The notes: a model not told the origin generated them from the letters alone. A stretch of 25,000 nucleotides of DNA from Prorocentrum cordatum (GCA_963575745.1 CAUYUJ010004558.1:678418-703417); one strand, 5' to 3'. Numbered from the stretch's first letter, positions 8,843 to 17,345 are shown. Numbers and translations: made by a program.

Positions 8843-9010
8843 CTAGCTATGTTGTGCAATATCGAAGACGCCTACGGCGAATCGCCGCCGTCCCTTGCCT
8901 TTTGGAATCGCCAATGTGGCCGAGCGTTGTGGCAAGAGCTCTGCCAAGCTATCGGGCCATATGTTCGCCCAGCCTTTGTAGAAACCCTTTCGGGAACACT
9001 TGGGGGAGGA
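8843..9010 (+). repeat. array-boundary module C, copy 1
   Basis: The module opens with one 14-bp-type unit (CTATGTTGTGCAAT, 8847-8860). It then has ATCGAAGACGCCTACGGCGA, CCGCCG, a GCCTTTTGGAA block, AGCTATCGGGCCA and TTTCGGGAACAC. The same blocks in the same order occur at 10647-10800. The left GC arm of the hairpin seen in copy 2 is missing here, replaced by microsatellite. It precedes a GGA tract and the long ~11-bp array. Confidence 0.75.
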
Positions 9011-10490
9011 TGGCAGGGAAGACCAGGAGGAGGTGAAGGAGGAGGAGGAGGAGGAGGAGGAGAAGGGGGCATCTTGGTAGCCTCTGGGTGCACTTTTGGG
9101 GCCTCCTTGAAGCTTCCTGGGAGCCTTTGGGGGGTATCTTGGTGGCCTCATTGGGCCTCTTGGAGGCCTTTGGGGGCTTCTTGGGGGCCTCTTTGGCTGT
9201 CTTAGGGATTTCTGGTCCGTCAGACGCCCTCGGAAGCCGTCCTGAGAGCCTCCCTGGGCCGACTTGGGGCCCTCTTGGGGCAATCTTGGAGGCCATCTTG
9301 GGCTTCTTGGAGGCCTCTTGGGCTGTCTTGGGGGCCCTCTTGGGGCCGTCTTCTGGATCTCTTGGGCCGTTTGGGGGCCTTCTTGGAGACTTCTTGGGCG
9401 ATCTTGGGGCGACCTTTGTGAGCTCTTGGGCCGTCTCGGGCCGTCGGAAGGCCGAAAAGAAGTAAATGCCGAAATCCTTCAAAAACCTAAGGCACATCAA
9501 TGATGTTGGCCTCTTCGGGCCTTCCTGGAGGCCCTCTTAGGGGGACCTCTGGGGCCGTCTTGAGGCCTATTGGGCCGTCTTGGGCCATTTTGGAACCATC
9601 TTGGGCCGTCTTGATGGCCTCCTGGCCCGTCGGACGCCGTCGGAAGCCGTCTTGAAGACATCTCTGGGCCGACTTGGGGTCCTCTTCGAGCGCTCCAGTG
9701 CCATCTTGGAGGCCATCTTGGGCGTCTGGGAGGCCTCTTGGGCCGTCTTGGGGCCGTCTTCGGGGTCCCTTGGACCGTTTTGGGGCCCTCTTGGAGACTT
9801 CTTGGGCGATCTTGGGGCGACCTTTGGGAGCTCTTGGGCCGTCTCGGGCCGTCGGAAGGCCGAACAGAAGCAAATGCCGAAAATCCTTCAAAAACCTTTT
9901 TGGGGAAATCCATGATTCTGGCCTCTTCGGGCCTTCCTGGAGGCCCTCTTGGAGGCCGTCTTGGAGACCTCTTGGGGGCCTCTTGGGCTGTCTTGGGCCA
10001 CCTTGGAAGCATCTTGAACTGTCTTGGTGGCCTCCTGGCCCGTCTGACGCCCTTGGAAGCCGTCTTAGTCTTGGAATCGGGCGTTTTGGAGGTATCGTGT
10101 GTCGCTTTGGGGCCCTCTTGGGGCCGTCTTGGGGGCCTCTTGGGCCGTTCTTGGGCCATCTTGGAGGCCTCTTGGGCGATCTTGGGGCGATCCTTGGGGG
10201 CTCTTAGGCCGTCTCGGGCCGTCGGAGGACCGAACAGAAGCAAATGCCAAAGTCCGTCAAAAATCTTAAACAAATCAACGATTTGGGCTTCTTCCGGCCC
10301 TCCTGGAAGTCCTCTTGGAGGCCTCTTGGGCCGTCTTGGGGGCCTCTTGGGGGCCTCTTGGGCCCTGTTGGATCGTTTTGGAGGCTTCGTGGGCGGACTT
10401 GGAGGCATTTTGAACCCTCTCTGGCGGCCTTGGAGGCCATCTTGGAGGCATTTTGGCGGTCTTGAGCCATCTTGAGCCGTCTTGGGAATC
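9011..10490 (-). repeat. ~11-bp periodic array with three core pockets
   Basis: The plus strand reads CTTGGGGGCCT, CTTGGGCCGT, CTTGGAGGCCT and similar, with successive CTTGG starts mostly 10-12 bp apart. AT-richer pockets sit at about 9435-9515, 9845-9915 and 10225-10285, so a ~400-bp monomer is superimposed. Orientation is minus if the pockets are read as in family A. Because 10-12 is not a multiple of three, all frames are open and repetitive; the longest frame here reaches about 300 residues but is low complexity. A short GGA run (about 9026-9065) starts the array. Confidence 0.85.
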
Positions 10491-10530
10491 TGTTTGTGGG
10501 AATTCCAGGCCTTGTGCGGCCTTGCGGGTG

Positions 10531-10635
10531 GCCGGCGGGACGGGCCGAAGCCCCAGGGAGAGTTCTTTGGGAAAAAGAACCAAAAACAAAGCGTCTAGGA
10601 TTCAGCACGCGTGGCGCCCCTGTGGCAAGCCAACA
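10531..10635 (+). repeat. boundary module B, copy 1
   Basis: GCCGGCGGGACGGGCCGAAG, then CCCCAGGGAGAGTTCT, an AAAGAACCAAAAAC block and GCGCCCCTGTGGCAAGCCAA make up a ~105-bp module. The same order recurs at 11985-12080. It sits between the end of one ~11-bp array and the start of module C. Confidence 0.8.
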
Positions 10636-10681
10636 GGGGGCGGCGGATCGAAGACGCCTACGGCGAATCACCGCCGCCCCC
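10636..10681. other. two-tier GC hairpin at module C
   Basis: GGGGGCGGCGG (10636-10646) is perfectly complementary to CCGCCGCCCCC (10671-10681). The 24-base interval contains a small inner foldback, CGCC-TA-CGGCG. It marks the join between module B and module C. Confidence 0.8.
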
Positions 10682-10810
10682 TGCCTTTTTGGAAGCGCCT
10701 GCGTGGCCGAAAGTTCGGTTTGAGCTTGGCGAAGCTATCGGGCCACGCGTTTCCCGAGAGGGTTTCGAAAGCCTTCGGGGAACACGGAGTCGGGCGAGCT
10801 ATCGGACCAA
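10647..10810 (+). repeat. array-boundary module C, copy 2
   Basis: Blocks shared with 8856-9010 include TCGAAGACGCCTACGGCGAA, GCCTTTTTGGAAGCGCC, GAAGCTATCGGGCCA and TTCGGGGAACAC. A second GAGCTATCGGACCA block gives it a short internal repeat. The ~11-bp array resumes immediately downstream. Confidence 0.75.
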
Positions 10811-11365
10811 GTGGTTTCCGAGCTTTCGGGCCTCCTGGAGGACGTCTTGGAGGGGTCTTGGGCCGTTTTGGAGGCCTCTGGCGGGCCTTTTGGACAGTCT
10901 GAGGCCATCTTCAGGCCATCTGGGGCCGTCTTGGTTGCATCTTGGGGCCATCTTCGCCGTCTTGGAGGCCTTCTTGGCCGTCTTGGAGGCCATCTTGGCC
11001 GTCTTGGAGGCCATCTTGGGCGTCTTGGGGGCCTCTTGGGCCGTCTTGGGCGTCTTGTTGGGGGCCTATTGGGGGCCTCTTGGCCTGTCATGGGGCTATC
11101 TTGGAGGCCTCTTGGGCGCTCTTGGGGCGATGTTGGGGGCCTCTTGGGCCGTCTTGGGCCGTCGGAGAGCTGAAAAGAAGAAAATGCCAAAATCCTTCAA
11201 AGACCTAAGGAAAATCAATGATTTGGGCCTCTTCGGGCTCTCGTGGAGGACCTCTTGGAGGCCTCTTGGAGCGTCTTGGAGGCCTCTTGGAGGCCTCTGG
11301 GGCCGTCCTGGGCCGTCTTAGGGGTTTCTTGTGCGAACTGCGGGGCCTCTTGGACAGTCTTTGGG
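10811..11365 (-). repeat. ~11-bp periodic array, second block
   Basis: CTTGG-started units continue in the same orientation as at 9011-10490, with very regular GGCCATCTTGGCCGTCTTGG stretches around 10960-11040. A core pocket lies at about 11160-11225. The orientation of the repeats changes at 11366. Confidence 0.85.
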
Positions 11366-11760
11366 CCCCAAAGACCGCCCAAAATCTGGTTGCAAAGGTT
11401 TTTCCTCCTCCAGATGGCTCCAAGATGGCGTCCAAGATGGCCAAGATGGCCCAAGATGGCCTCCAAGCTCGCCCAAGATGGTCCAAGATGGCCTCCAAGA
11501 CGGCCCAACAGAGTCCAAGATGCCTCCAAGACGGCCCAATATGCACCCAAGACGTTCCAAGATGGTCTCAAGATGGCCAAAGACGGCCCAAGAGGCTCCC
11601 AAGAGCTCCAAGAGATCCTCCAGGAAGACCCGAAGATGTGAAAATGAAAATCTTTGATTGTCGCTGTGTTCTTGAAGGATTTTGGCATTTGCGCTCCTTC
11701 AGCTTTCCGACGGCCCAAGTGGCCCCCAAGGTCACCCCAAGATCGCCGAAGAAGCCTCCT
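11366..11760 (+). repeat. inverted monomer within the ~11-bp array
   Basis: For ~395 bp the units read CCAAGATGGCC and CCAAGACGGCCC instead of CTTGG, and the core pocket (about 11635-11710) is in the opposite orientation to its neighbours. The left switch coincides with GTCTTTGGG-C-CCCAAAGAC (11357-11375). The right switch coincides with CCTCC-T-GGAGG (11755-11765). Its length matches one ~400-bp monomer. Confidence 0.8.
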
Positions 11761-11984
11761 GGAGGATCTCTTGGAGGCCTTTGGGCCGTCCTAGGCACTG
11801 AGACCATCTTGGGCCGTCTTGGGTGCATCTTGGGACGTCTTGGAAACATGTGCAAACCATCTTGGGTTCTCTTGGGGCCATCGTGTCTATCTTGGAAACC
11901 ATCTTGGCCGTCTTGGAGGTCATCTTGGGGTAGTCTGGCGCGGGAAGACCGACGACCTGGAGAGCTTACGGGTCCTTATTCCGT
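11761..11984 (-). repeat. ~11-bp periodic array, third block
   Basis: CTTGG-started units resume to about 11935, followed by a short non-repetitive lead-in to module B copy 2. Confidence 0.75.
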
Positions 11985-12090
11985 GCCGGCGGGACGGGCC
12001 GAAGCCCCAGGGGGAGTTCTAAAAGACCAAAACCGAAAGGACCTAGCACGCCGGGCACCCCTGTGGCAAGCCAACATGGGGCGGCGGATC
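11985..12090 (+). repeat. boundary module B, copy 2, with truncated module C
   Basis: GCCGGCGGGACGGGCCGAAG and CACCCCTGTGGCAAGCCAAC match 10531-10635 block by block. It ends at GGGGCGGCGGATCTAG, where the hairpin of module C begins, but the rest of module C is missing. Confidence 0.8.
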
Positions 12091-12710
12091 TAGTGACCTT
12101 CGGCCCATCCCGCCACGGTGCCTGGGCTGTGGTTCAGAGGCCTCTTAGATGCATATGAAGGTCTCTTGGGATGCCTCAGAGGAATCTTGGAAGGGTCCTG
12201 GGGGCTTCTGAGGGGCCTCCTTGGGGACTCTGGCCTGGCGTCCTAGGAGCGTCTTGAGGCGTCTTGGTGGGCCTCGGGAGCCTTTAGGGGGGCTCTTGGG
12301 GCGGAAGGCTCGAAATGTCCGTTCGTGCTCCCCCTCTTGGGGCCCTCTTGGAACCGTTTGGGGCCTCTTGGGCCGTCTTGAAGCCCTCTTGGAGCGTCTT
12401 GGGGCCCTCCTCAAGGCCTCCTGGGCAGTCCTCGGGCACTATTGGGCGCTTTTTGGGCTGCCTTGGAACGTTAAAATTTGAAAGAGGCGAGAAGGCCAAA
12501 TTCATCCAAAAATAAATGATGTGGGCCTCTGGGAGATGCTCTTGGGGCCCCCATTGGAGCTTCTTGGGGGCTCCTATGGCTGCCTTCAAGCCATGTTGAG
12601 GATCAGGGGAGCGATCTTGAGTCGATTCGACGCTCTCTTGGGCCATCTTCGCGGCCTGCTCGGTTCCTTTGGGCCCGTCTTGGCACCCTGCTGGCTTCCA
12701 GAAAACGCAC
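12091..12710 (-). repeat. ~11-bp periodic array, fourth block, diverged
   Basis: CTTGG and CTTGGGG units are less regular here. A diverged core pocket lies at about 12470-12525 (AAATTTGAAAGAGGCGAGAAGG). No gene is recognised; open frames are Leu/Gly-rich or Pro/Arg-rich. Confidence 0.7.
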
Positions 12711-12741
12711 GCGACACACACACACACACACACACACACAC
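12711..12741. repeat. (CA)n microsatellite
   Basis: This is a pure CA run ending in CCCC, just inside the end of the fourth array block. Confidence 0.9.
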
Positions 12742-12855
12742 CCCAAGAGCTCCCGCAAATTCCCGGAAGCTCCCGGGAAACCGGGTGTCCAGGCCATTGG
12801 GGCTGTAAGCCTTGGGGCTCTCCACTTCGTGCCAATGGCACGGTGGCGGATCTAT
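12742..12855. other. short GC spacer
   Basis: Short inverted blocks occur (TTCCCGGAAGCTCCCGGGAA near 12759-12778). The 3' end, CACGGTGGCGGATCTATCTC, resembles the GGCGGATC start of module C and runs into microsatellite. No gene is seen. Confidence 0.5.
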
Positions 12856-13302
12856 CTCCCCATATATATATATATACATACATATATATATATATATACA
12901 TACATACATACATACATACATACATGCATACATAGATGTATGTATGCCAACCCACCAACCTACCTACATTTTGGCCTACCTACCGACCTACCGACCTACA
13001 TGCCAACCTACATGTGTACATATGTACATGTTTGTGTCGATCGATATACGGATGTATACATATATATATGTGTATATATATATACTTAGATATTGATACA
13101 TATATATATATATGTATAGAAAGAGATGTCAATACACATACATATATATATATATATATGCCGAATTATGTATCTAGATAGTTGTATATATGTATAAAGG
13201 CCAGTGTACACATAGGTTTGTATGTCTGTATGTGTGTCTGTATGTATATATAACTATATATATGTGTGTGCGCACACATAGACATACATTGTAGGTTATG
13301 TG
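12856..13302. repeat. compound microsatellite, (AT)n, (ACAT)n, (ACCT/ACCG)n
   Basis: ATAT and ATACAT runs (12858-12940) are followed by CCTACCTAC and GACCTACCGACCTAC repeats (12950-13010), then further AT/GT tracts. Frames here give Tyr/Ile/Thr/His strings only. Confidence 0.85.
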
Positions 13303-13553
13303 ATGACGTATATGTGGTGCAAACTATGTGGCGCAATATCTGTGTCACGATCTATGTAGGTTAATGTGTGTGTTGCAAACTATGTGGTGCAATCGATGTG
13401 CTGCCACCTACGTGGTGCAATCATTGCGATGCAATCTCTGTCGTGCAAGGTATGTGGTACAATCTATGCGTTGAACACTAATGTGGTACTGTCTATGTAG
13501 TGCAAGCCATGTGGTACAGTAGATGTCGTGCACGCTATATGGTGCAACATATC
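13303..13553. repeat. 14-bp degenerate minisatellite
   Basis: The stretch divides into consecutive 14-bp units: CTATGTGGTGCAAT, CGATGTGCTGCCAC, CTACGTGGTGCAAT, CATTGCGATGCAAT, CTCTGTCGTGCAAG, GTATGTGGTACAAT and so on. One unit is 15 bp. About eighteen units fit in register. Fourteen is not a multiple of three, so no repeated peptide is kept in frame over single units. Confidence 0.9.
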
Positions 13554-13594
13554 TGTTTTCTTGTTTATACTATCTGACACCAAGGATGGGTCCC

Positions 13595-13935
13595 ACGCCC
13601 CGCCCCAATCGAATCTGGACGGCTCCGGCAACTCCTCGCGGGCGCTGTTCGGGGCGGCCAAGATCGATGCCCGAGGGCCCAAGATGCCTCCAAGACGGCC
13701 CAAGATGACCCAACAAGGCCCAACACAGCCGCAAAATGGCCCAAGATGCTCCAAGTTGCTCCAAAATTACACCCAAGAGGCCCGAGGGGTGCCCAAATTC
13801 AATTCCCAGGAGCCCCGAATTCATAGATTTGTTATTAGTTTAGGTGCTTTTCGCATGCTGGCCGCCTGGGGCTCTCCACAACATCATGCACCCCCACAGG
13901 CTCTAACTAGGCTCCAAAACGGCTTCCGACCACCC
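13595..13935 (+). repeat. module D, copy 1
   Basis: The order is GAATCTGGACGGCTCC (13611), a GGCCCAAGATG block, TTGCTCCAAAATTACACCCA, GAATTCATAGATTTGTTATT (13817), then GGGGCTCTCCACAACATCATG. The whole order recurs downstream with a period of about 333-352 bp. It has CCAAGATG units like the ~11-bp arrays but a distinct AT-rich pocket. Confidence 0.8.
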
Positions 13936-14285
13936 CCGAAGTAGAATTTGGATGGCTCCAGGTACTCCTCGTGGGCGCTCTTCAGGCCTCCTGGACTTCC
14001 AGGAGAGGCCCAGGAGACGGCCAAGATCGGTGCACGAGGGCCCAAGATAGACCCAACACGGCCCGATGCGGCCGCAAAATTGCCCAAAAGCATTTCAGAT
14101 TCTCGAAGTTGCTCCAAAATGACACCCAAGGAGCCCGAGGGGGCCCAAACTCATTTCCCAGGAACCCCGAATTCATAGATTCGTCATTCGTTTGCATTTG
14201 TTTTTCGCATATGGCCATCTCGGGCTCTCCATAATTACATACGTCCCCAGAGGCTCCAACAGGCTCCCGACCACACTCAAATGCA
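13936..14285 (+). repeat. module D, copy 2
   Basis: GAATTTGGATGGCTCC (13944), TTGCTCCAAAATGACACCCA, GAATTCATAGATTCGTCATT (14169) and CGGGCTCTCCATAATTACAT follow the same order as copy 1 with many substitutions. No coding function is apparent in either copy. Confidence 0.8.
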
Positions 14286-14800
14286 AGAGCGGCTTCGGAC
14301 TGAATCACGGCGCCCTCAAGCGGCTGGGGCGAAAACGCCTAACAAAATTACGGGGAGAGATTTGGGACAGTTTCCAGTTAAATTCCTCCTGCTGGACGGT
14401 GTGGACACTAGCCCCGCCGCACCCCCGCGCGCGCGCCCGTCATCCATCTTCCGTCGTGTTTTGCCGTTGCCCTCTTTTTCCTTGGCCCTATGCACGCTGC
14501 CGGGTCCAGCCCAGGGGCCGCCTTTCGGTCCACACGTCGCCCCCACCGTGCACTGCACCAAGACTCTCAAGCGAAGCGCATCGAGTTTCAAGTCTTGTGT
14601 GTGTGTGTATATAGATTCGGGGGAGCGTAAGACCCGGGTTTGCCAGGACTCGGGTTCGCCATTTTTTTTTGACGACCGCGACTCGGATTTTGACGAGGAG
14701 GAGTTTCGTGGGATGTCTGCAGCGGGAGGCCTCGTCAAAATGCAGGCTCGGCCTCGCCATTTTTTTGACGACCTCGTCGGGGATTTCCGAGTCCCCGATA
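14286..14800. other. GC-rich spacer with weak A-type terminus and T-run modules
   Basis: No gene is recognised. GCGAAGC (14571-14577) followed by TCAAGTCTTGTGTGTGTGT (14589-14607) resembles a decayed family A terminus with its microsatellite. Two T-run modules, CGCC-A-T(n)-GACGACC, lie at about 14657-14682 and 14755-14773, roughly 96 bp apart. Long frames that cross this region change composition at each repeat and show no domain. Confidence 0.5.
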
Positions 14801-14802
14801 GA

Positions 14803-14842
14803 TATGCGGTGCAAGCTACGCGGTGCACTCTACGGCGGACCC
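14803..14842. repeat. 14-bp minisatellite remnant
   Basis: ATATGCGGTGCAAG, CTACGCGGTGCACT and CTACGGCGGACCCA are three consecutive units of the 13303-13553 pattern. They run into a short tandem duplication containing CACCGGGCGAGA at about 14866 and 14920. Confidence 0.65.
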
Positions 14843-15015
14843 AGCGTGGGCACCCGCGCGCGACCACCGGGCGAGAACCTCGGCAGACCCAGCCGGCGCG
14901 CGGGGCACCCACGGGCGGTCACCGGGCGAGACCTCGGCGAACGCAAGCAGCTGCTCAGGGCTGCGAAGTAAGAGCCGCTTGGAGAACAAAGTAGCACCAA
15001 AAAGTGCTCAGGACA

Positions 15016-15303
15016 AATCCTCAGTACTACCAGCAGCTGCTCCCTCGCGAGATGGAGTCCAAGGGCTACCTGGAGATCCAGATATGGCACTTCGACGCCG
15101 TGCCCACGGAGTTCTTGGGCGAGTTCAAGCTCGACCTGAACAAGACCCGCTACGGCAAGTCGGCCAAGAGAGCGGCGTGCGAGACGGCGACCAAGCTGAC
15201 TGTTCAGGACGAGCAGGCCAGGGGCGGCCAAGGGACGGCCCACGAGCGCTCGGAGATCCACGCGTTATGTGCGCGTGGATGTCTGCACCAGCCGAGCATA
15301 TTC
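15016..15303 (+). CDS. exon of a C2-domain protein, ferlin-like (partial)
   Basis: The frame encodes a C-terminal portion of a C2 domain, a fold that typically binds membranes, often with calcium. The motif YLEIQIWHFDAV (residues 18-29 of the fragment), then EFLGEFKLDLNK (32-43), then YGKSAKRAAC, follows the order seen in the last C2 domain of ferlins (W-D-x-D ... D-F-L-G ... L-D-L-N ... K-x-A-K-x-C). The usual first Asp after Trp is His here, a downstream Asp is Glu, and the loop looks one residue shorter, so calcium binding may be lost. Codons mostly end in G or C, unlike the repeats around it. No credible start codon is present, so this is an internal exon; a CAG acceptor near 15010 is possible. 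The 3' boundary is uncertain: resemblance ends near 15180 and the frame stops at 15304. It could be an exon of a live gene or a pseudogene fragment. The ferlin assignment is from memory of the family and is inference. Confidence 0.6.
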
Positions 15304-15306
15304 TAG

Positions 15307-15329
15307 ACGCTTCGCGTAATCCCGCCAGC
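15307..15329. repeat. AATCCCGCCAGC box, copy 1, with foldback
   Basis: ACGC-TTC-GCGT (15307-15317) forms a small hairpin. GTAATCCCGCCAGC (15316-15329) overlaps its end. The same 14-bp box recurs at 15510 and 16174. Confidence 0.7.
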
Positions 15330-15473
15330 ATTTTGCGTATTGCACGTGCGTTTGCGTTCATGGCATGTCTTACTGCAGGTGCTTGCCTGTTGTACTTATG
15401 CGAGCTGGCTTGCCGACACTGGCGGCTGTGTTCGCAAATTCGCACCGTTCCGCCGCCCCGGACGTCGCTTTCG
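15330..15473. other. spacer between boxes, nothing recognised
   Basis: This is mixed-composition sequence without a recognised motif. Its last part, CCGGACGTCGCTTTCGC, resembles CCGGACGTTGCTTCTCGC at about 16116, upstream of the third box. The box and its upstream flank therefore seem to belong to one dispersed element. Confidence 0.5.
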
Positions 15474-15523
15474 CTCCTAGGCGGTCGCCTAGGAGTCGCC
15501 AACCAAAAAGTAATCCCGCCAGC
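15474..15523. repeat. AATCCCGCCAGC box, copy 2, with perfect palindrome
   Basis: CTCCTAGGCG (15474-15483), a GT loop and CGCCTAGGAG (15486-15495) make a perfect 10-bp stem. It is followed by CCAACCAAAAA and the box GTAATCCCGCCAGC (15510-15523). Confidence 0.8.
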
Positions 15524-16091
15524 AGCTCCCTCTACTCTTCCCCGCTGGCGATGCTGTCCACGCCAGCTGGCTCCCCCCCCACTCAGAGGCCTGACGCCTT
15601 GCCGGCACGCACTGCGAGGCTCACAGTCGCTCGGTTCCCCCTTGCGCGGTGGGGTGATCTGACAAGTGTTGACTTCGTTGCAGAGTGGTTCAGCCTTCCG
15701 CAGCAGGTCCAGCATTCCAGGCTCACCTTCAGCTTTCCCCAGTTGCGTTGCACCACGGCTCACGACAGCTCAGCCTTTCTGGCTAGCTCAGGCGTCCGGG
15801 CGTGTGGAGCCTGGCGCCCCATTGGCGACTCACTCCAATGGCCCCCCCCACTTGCTCTCATTCAGCACGACGGACTTGACCATCCTGGTTCACGTTTCTG
15901 CTGTGTGGGTCGCGCCTCCACTCGGATTGACGGGCTTGGTTATCCTGGTTCACGTTTCATACTGTGGCAGGCTCCGGATTCCATGACATTTTGTCTGTGC
16001 ACGTGCTCGAGCTCGCAGGATATCCCCGCCGTCAGCTCCCCTGCAGCTCTCGGCTGCTCTGTGAGCGGGCCGGCCGGCCTGTGCCTGCTGT
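15524..16091 (+). other. no recognised gene; holds a 60-bp tandem duplication
   Basis: A plus-strand frame of about 240 codons spans most of this interval but shows no domain, and it crosses box copy 2 and the 60-bp duplication. I do not call it. The duplication lies at 15869-15928 and 15929-15988, each with GACGG(A/G)CTTG and ATCCTGGTTCACGTTTC. Other segments show no repeat I can define. Confidence 0.5.
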
Positions 16092-16187
16092 AGCTAATTA
16101 GCTTCGTTCGTGTCCCGGACGTTGCTTCTCGCCGCCTGACCTCTGTCTCGTGGCCGCGACCGAAAAAGAAAAAATAATCCCGCCAGC
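16092..16187. repeat. AATCCCGCCAGC box, copy 3, with palindromes
   Basis: AGCTAATTAGCT (16092-16103) is a perfect 12-bp palindrome. It is followed by CCGGACGTTGCTTCTCGC, an A-rich stretch and ATAATCCCGCCAGC (16174-16187). GGCCGGCCGGCC lies just upstream near 16068. Confidence 0.75.
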
Positions 16188-16440
16188 CCATCCAGAAACG
16201 ATGCCCAGGCGAGCTGCCCTGATCAGGGGTGTGGGGGGGGGATGCAGTGGAACAGAGGGCCGGGTAGGAGGTCGTGCCCCAAGGGGGGGAGAATGGAGGA
16301 GGAAGCGAAGGAGGAGCAGGTGGAGGAGGGGTGAGTGAGGAGGGAGAGGGGGAAGGGGGAGGGGGAGGGGGGAGGAGGAAGCAGGAGGAACAGGCAGATG
16401 AGGAAGAGGAGGAGGAGGAGGAGGAGGAGGAAGGCGAGCA
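16188..16440. repeat. G-rich and (GGA)n polypurine tract
   Basis: After a short GGGGGGGG-containing lead-in, the plus strand is dominated by GGAGGA, GGGGGA and GAGGAG to about 16435. Frames give Gly/Glu/Arg strings only. Confidence 0.85.
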
Positions 16441-17345
16441 GATAGGCCAGAGGCCTCTTGGATGCCTCTCGGAGGCTCCTCGGATTTCTTTCGAGAGTTT
16501 CTTGGAGTCCTCTTGGTGCGTCTTAGGGGCCTCTTGGCAGTCCTGGGGGCCTCTTGAGGCGTCTTGGGTGCATCTGGGGAGCCTCTTGGAGCCTCTTGGG
16601 GGTCTCTTGGGACCCTCTTGGGGGGCATCTTGGGGGCCTCTTGCGGCATCCTGAGCACCTCTTGGGGCCGTCTTGGGGCACCCTTGGGAGCTTCGCGGGC
16701 CATCTTGGGGCCATCTTGGAAGAGATCTATCAAAGGACGGGGGCTCCTTACTGAGGGTCCCCTCCCCAGGAGGCTAACATGTGGCCAGAACCTTAGTAAA
16801 ATCCATGATGCTGGCCTTCTCGCCGAGGGTTCTTTGGGGCGTCTTGAGTGCCTCTTGGGGCCTCCTGGTGGTCTCTTGGGAGCCTCTTGAGAGCATCGTG
16901 GGGGCCTCTTGGGGCTTCTTGGGGCCTCCTGGGCACCTCTTGGGGCACCCTTTGGAGCCTCGGGGGCCATCTTGGGGCCAGCTTGGAGGAGATCGATCAC
17001 AGGAGAGTGGCTACGTCGTTTGCCCCCCACCCCCCCAAGGAGACCAAAAAGTTGCCAGATAATTGTTTGAATGCATGAGACTGGCCTTCTCGCCGAGGCC
17101 TCTTGGGTGCCTCTGGGAGGCCTCTTGGGGATATCTTGGGAGCCTCTTGGGGGCATCGTGGGGGCCTCTTGGGAGCCTCATGGGCCCTCCTAGGCACTTC
17201 TTGGGGCCGTCTTGGGGCACCCTTGGGAACCTCACGGGCCATATTGGGGGAGATCGATCAAAGGAAGGGGGGTCCCTAACTAAGGTCCCCTTCGAGGGGG
17301 CCAACATGTGGCCAGAACCTGAGTAAAATCAATGACTGTGGCTTC
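16441..17345 (-). repeat. three ~260-bp modules E with ~11-bp units
   Basis: The block CTGGCCTTCTCGCCGAGG occurs at about 16811 and 17081, and a variant at about 17338, giving periods near 270 and 257. Each module is a run of CTTGGGG units, then GGCCAT(C/A)TTGG, then GAGAT(C/C)GATCA-type sequence. In modules 1 and 3 this is followed by CAACATGTGGCCAGAACCT-like sequence and a short AT-richer part. They resemble the arrays at 9011-12710 in unit but differ in the conserved pocket. Confidence 0.8.

Noticed and set aside
9497-10408. A 303-codon minus-strand frame through the ~11-bp array
   Set aside because: It spans three repeat monomers, changes frame relative to the core pocket between monomers, and is almost entirely Pro/Arg/Lys/Gln/Ser low complexity.
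11405-11560. Dense AAGATGGC motifs resembling YY1 binding sites
   Set aside because: They are a direct product of the ~11-bp repeat unit, and YY1 is an animal factor.
12950-13010. ACCTACCG repeats as possible telomeric sequence
   Set aside because: The unit varies, the block is ~60 bp, and it lies inside compound microsatellite. It does not match the TTTAGGG-type repeat expected for this group.
15365-16093. A 242-codon plus-strand frame downstream of the C2 exon
   Set aside because: It crosses AATCCCGCCAGC box copy 2, a perfect palindrome and a 60-bp tandem duplication, shows no domain, and starts inside apparently noncoding DNA.
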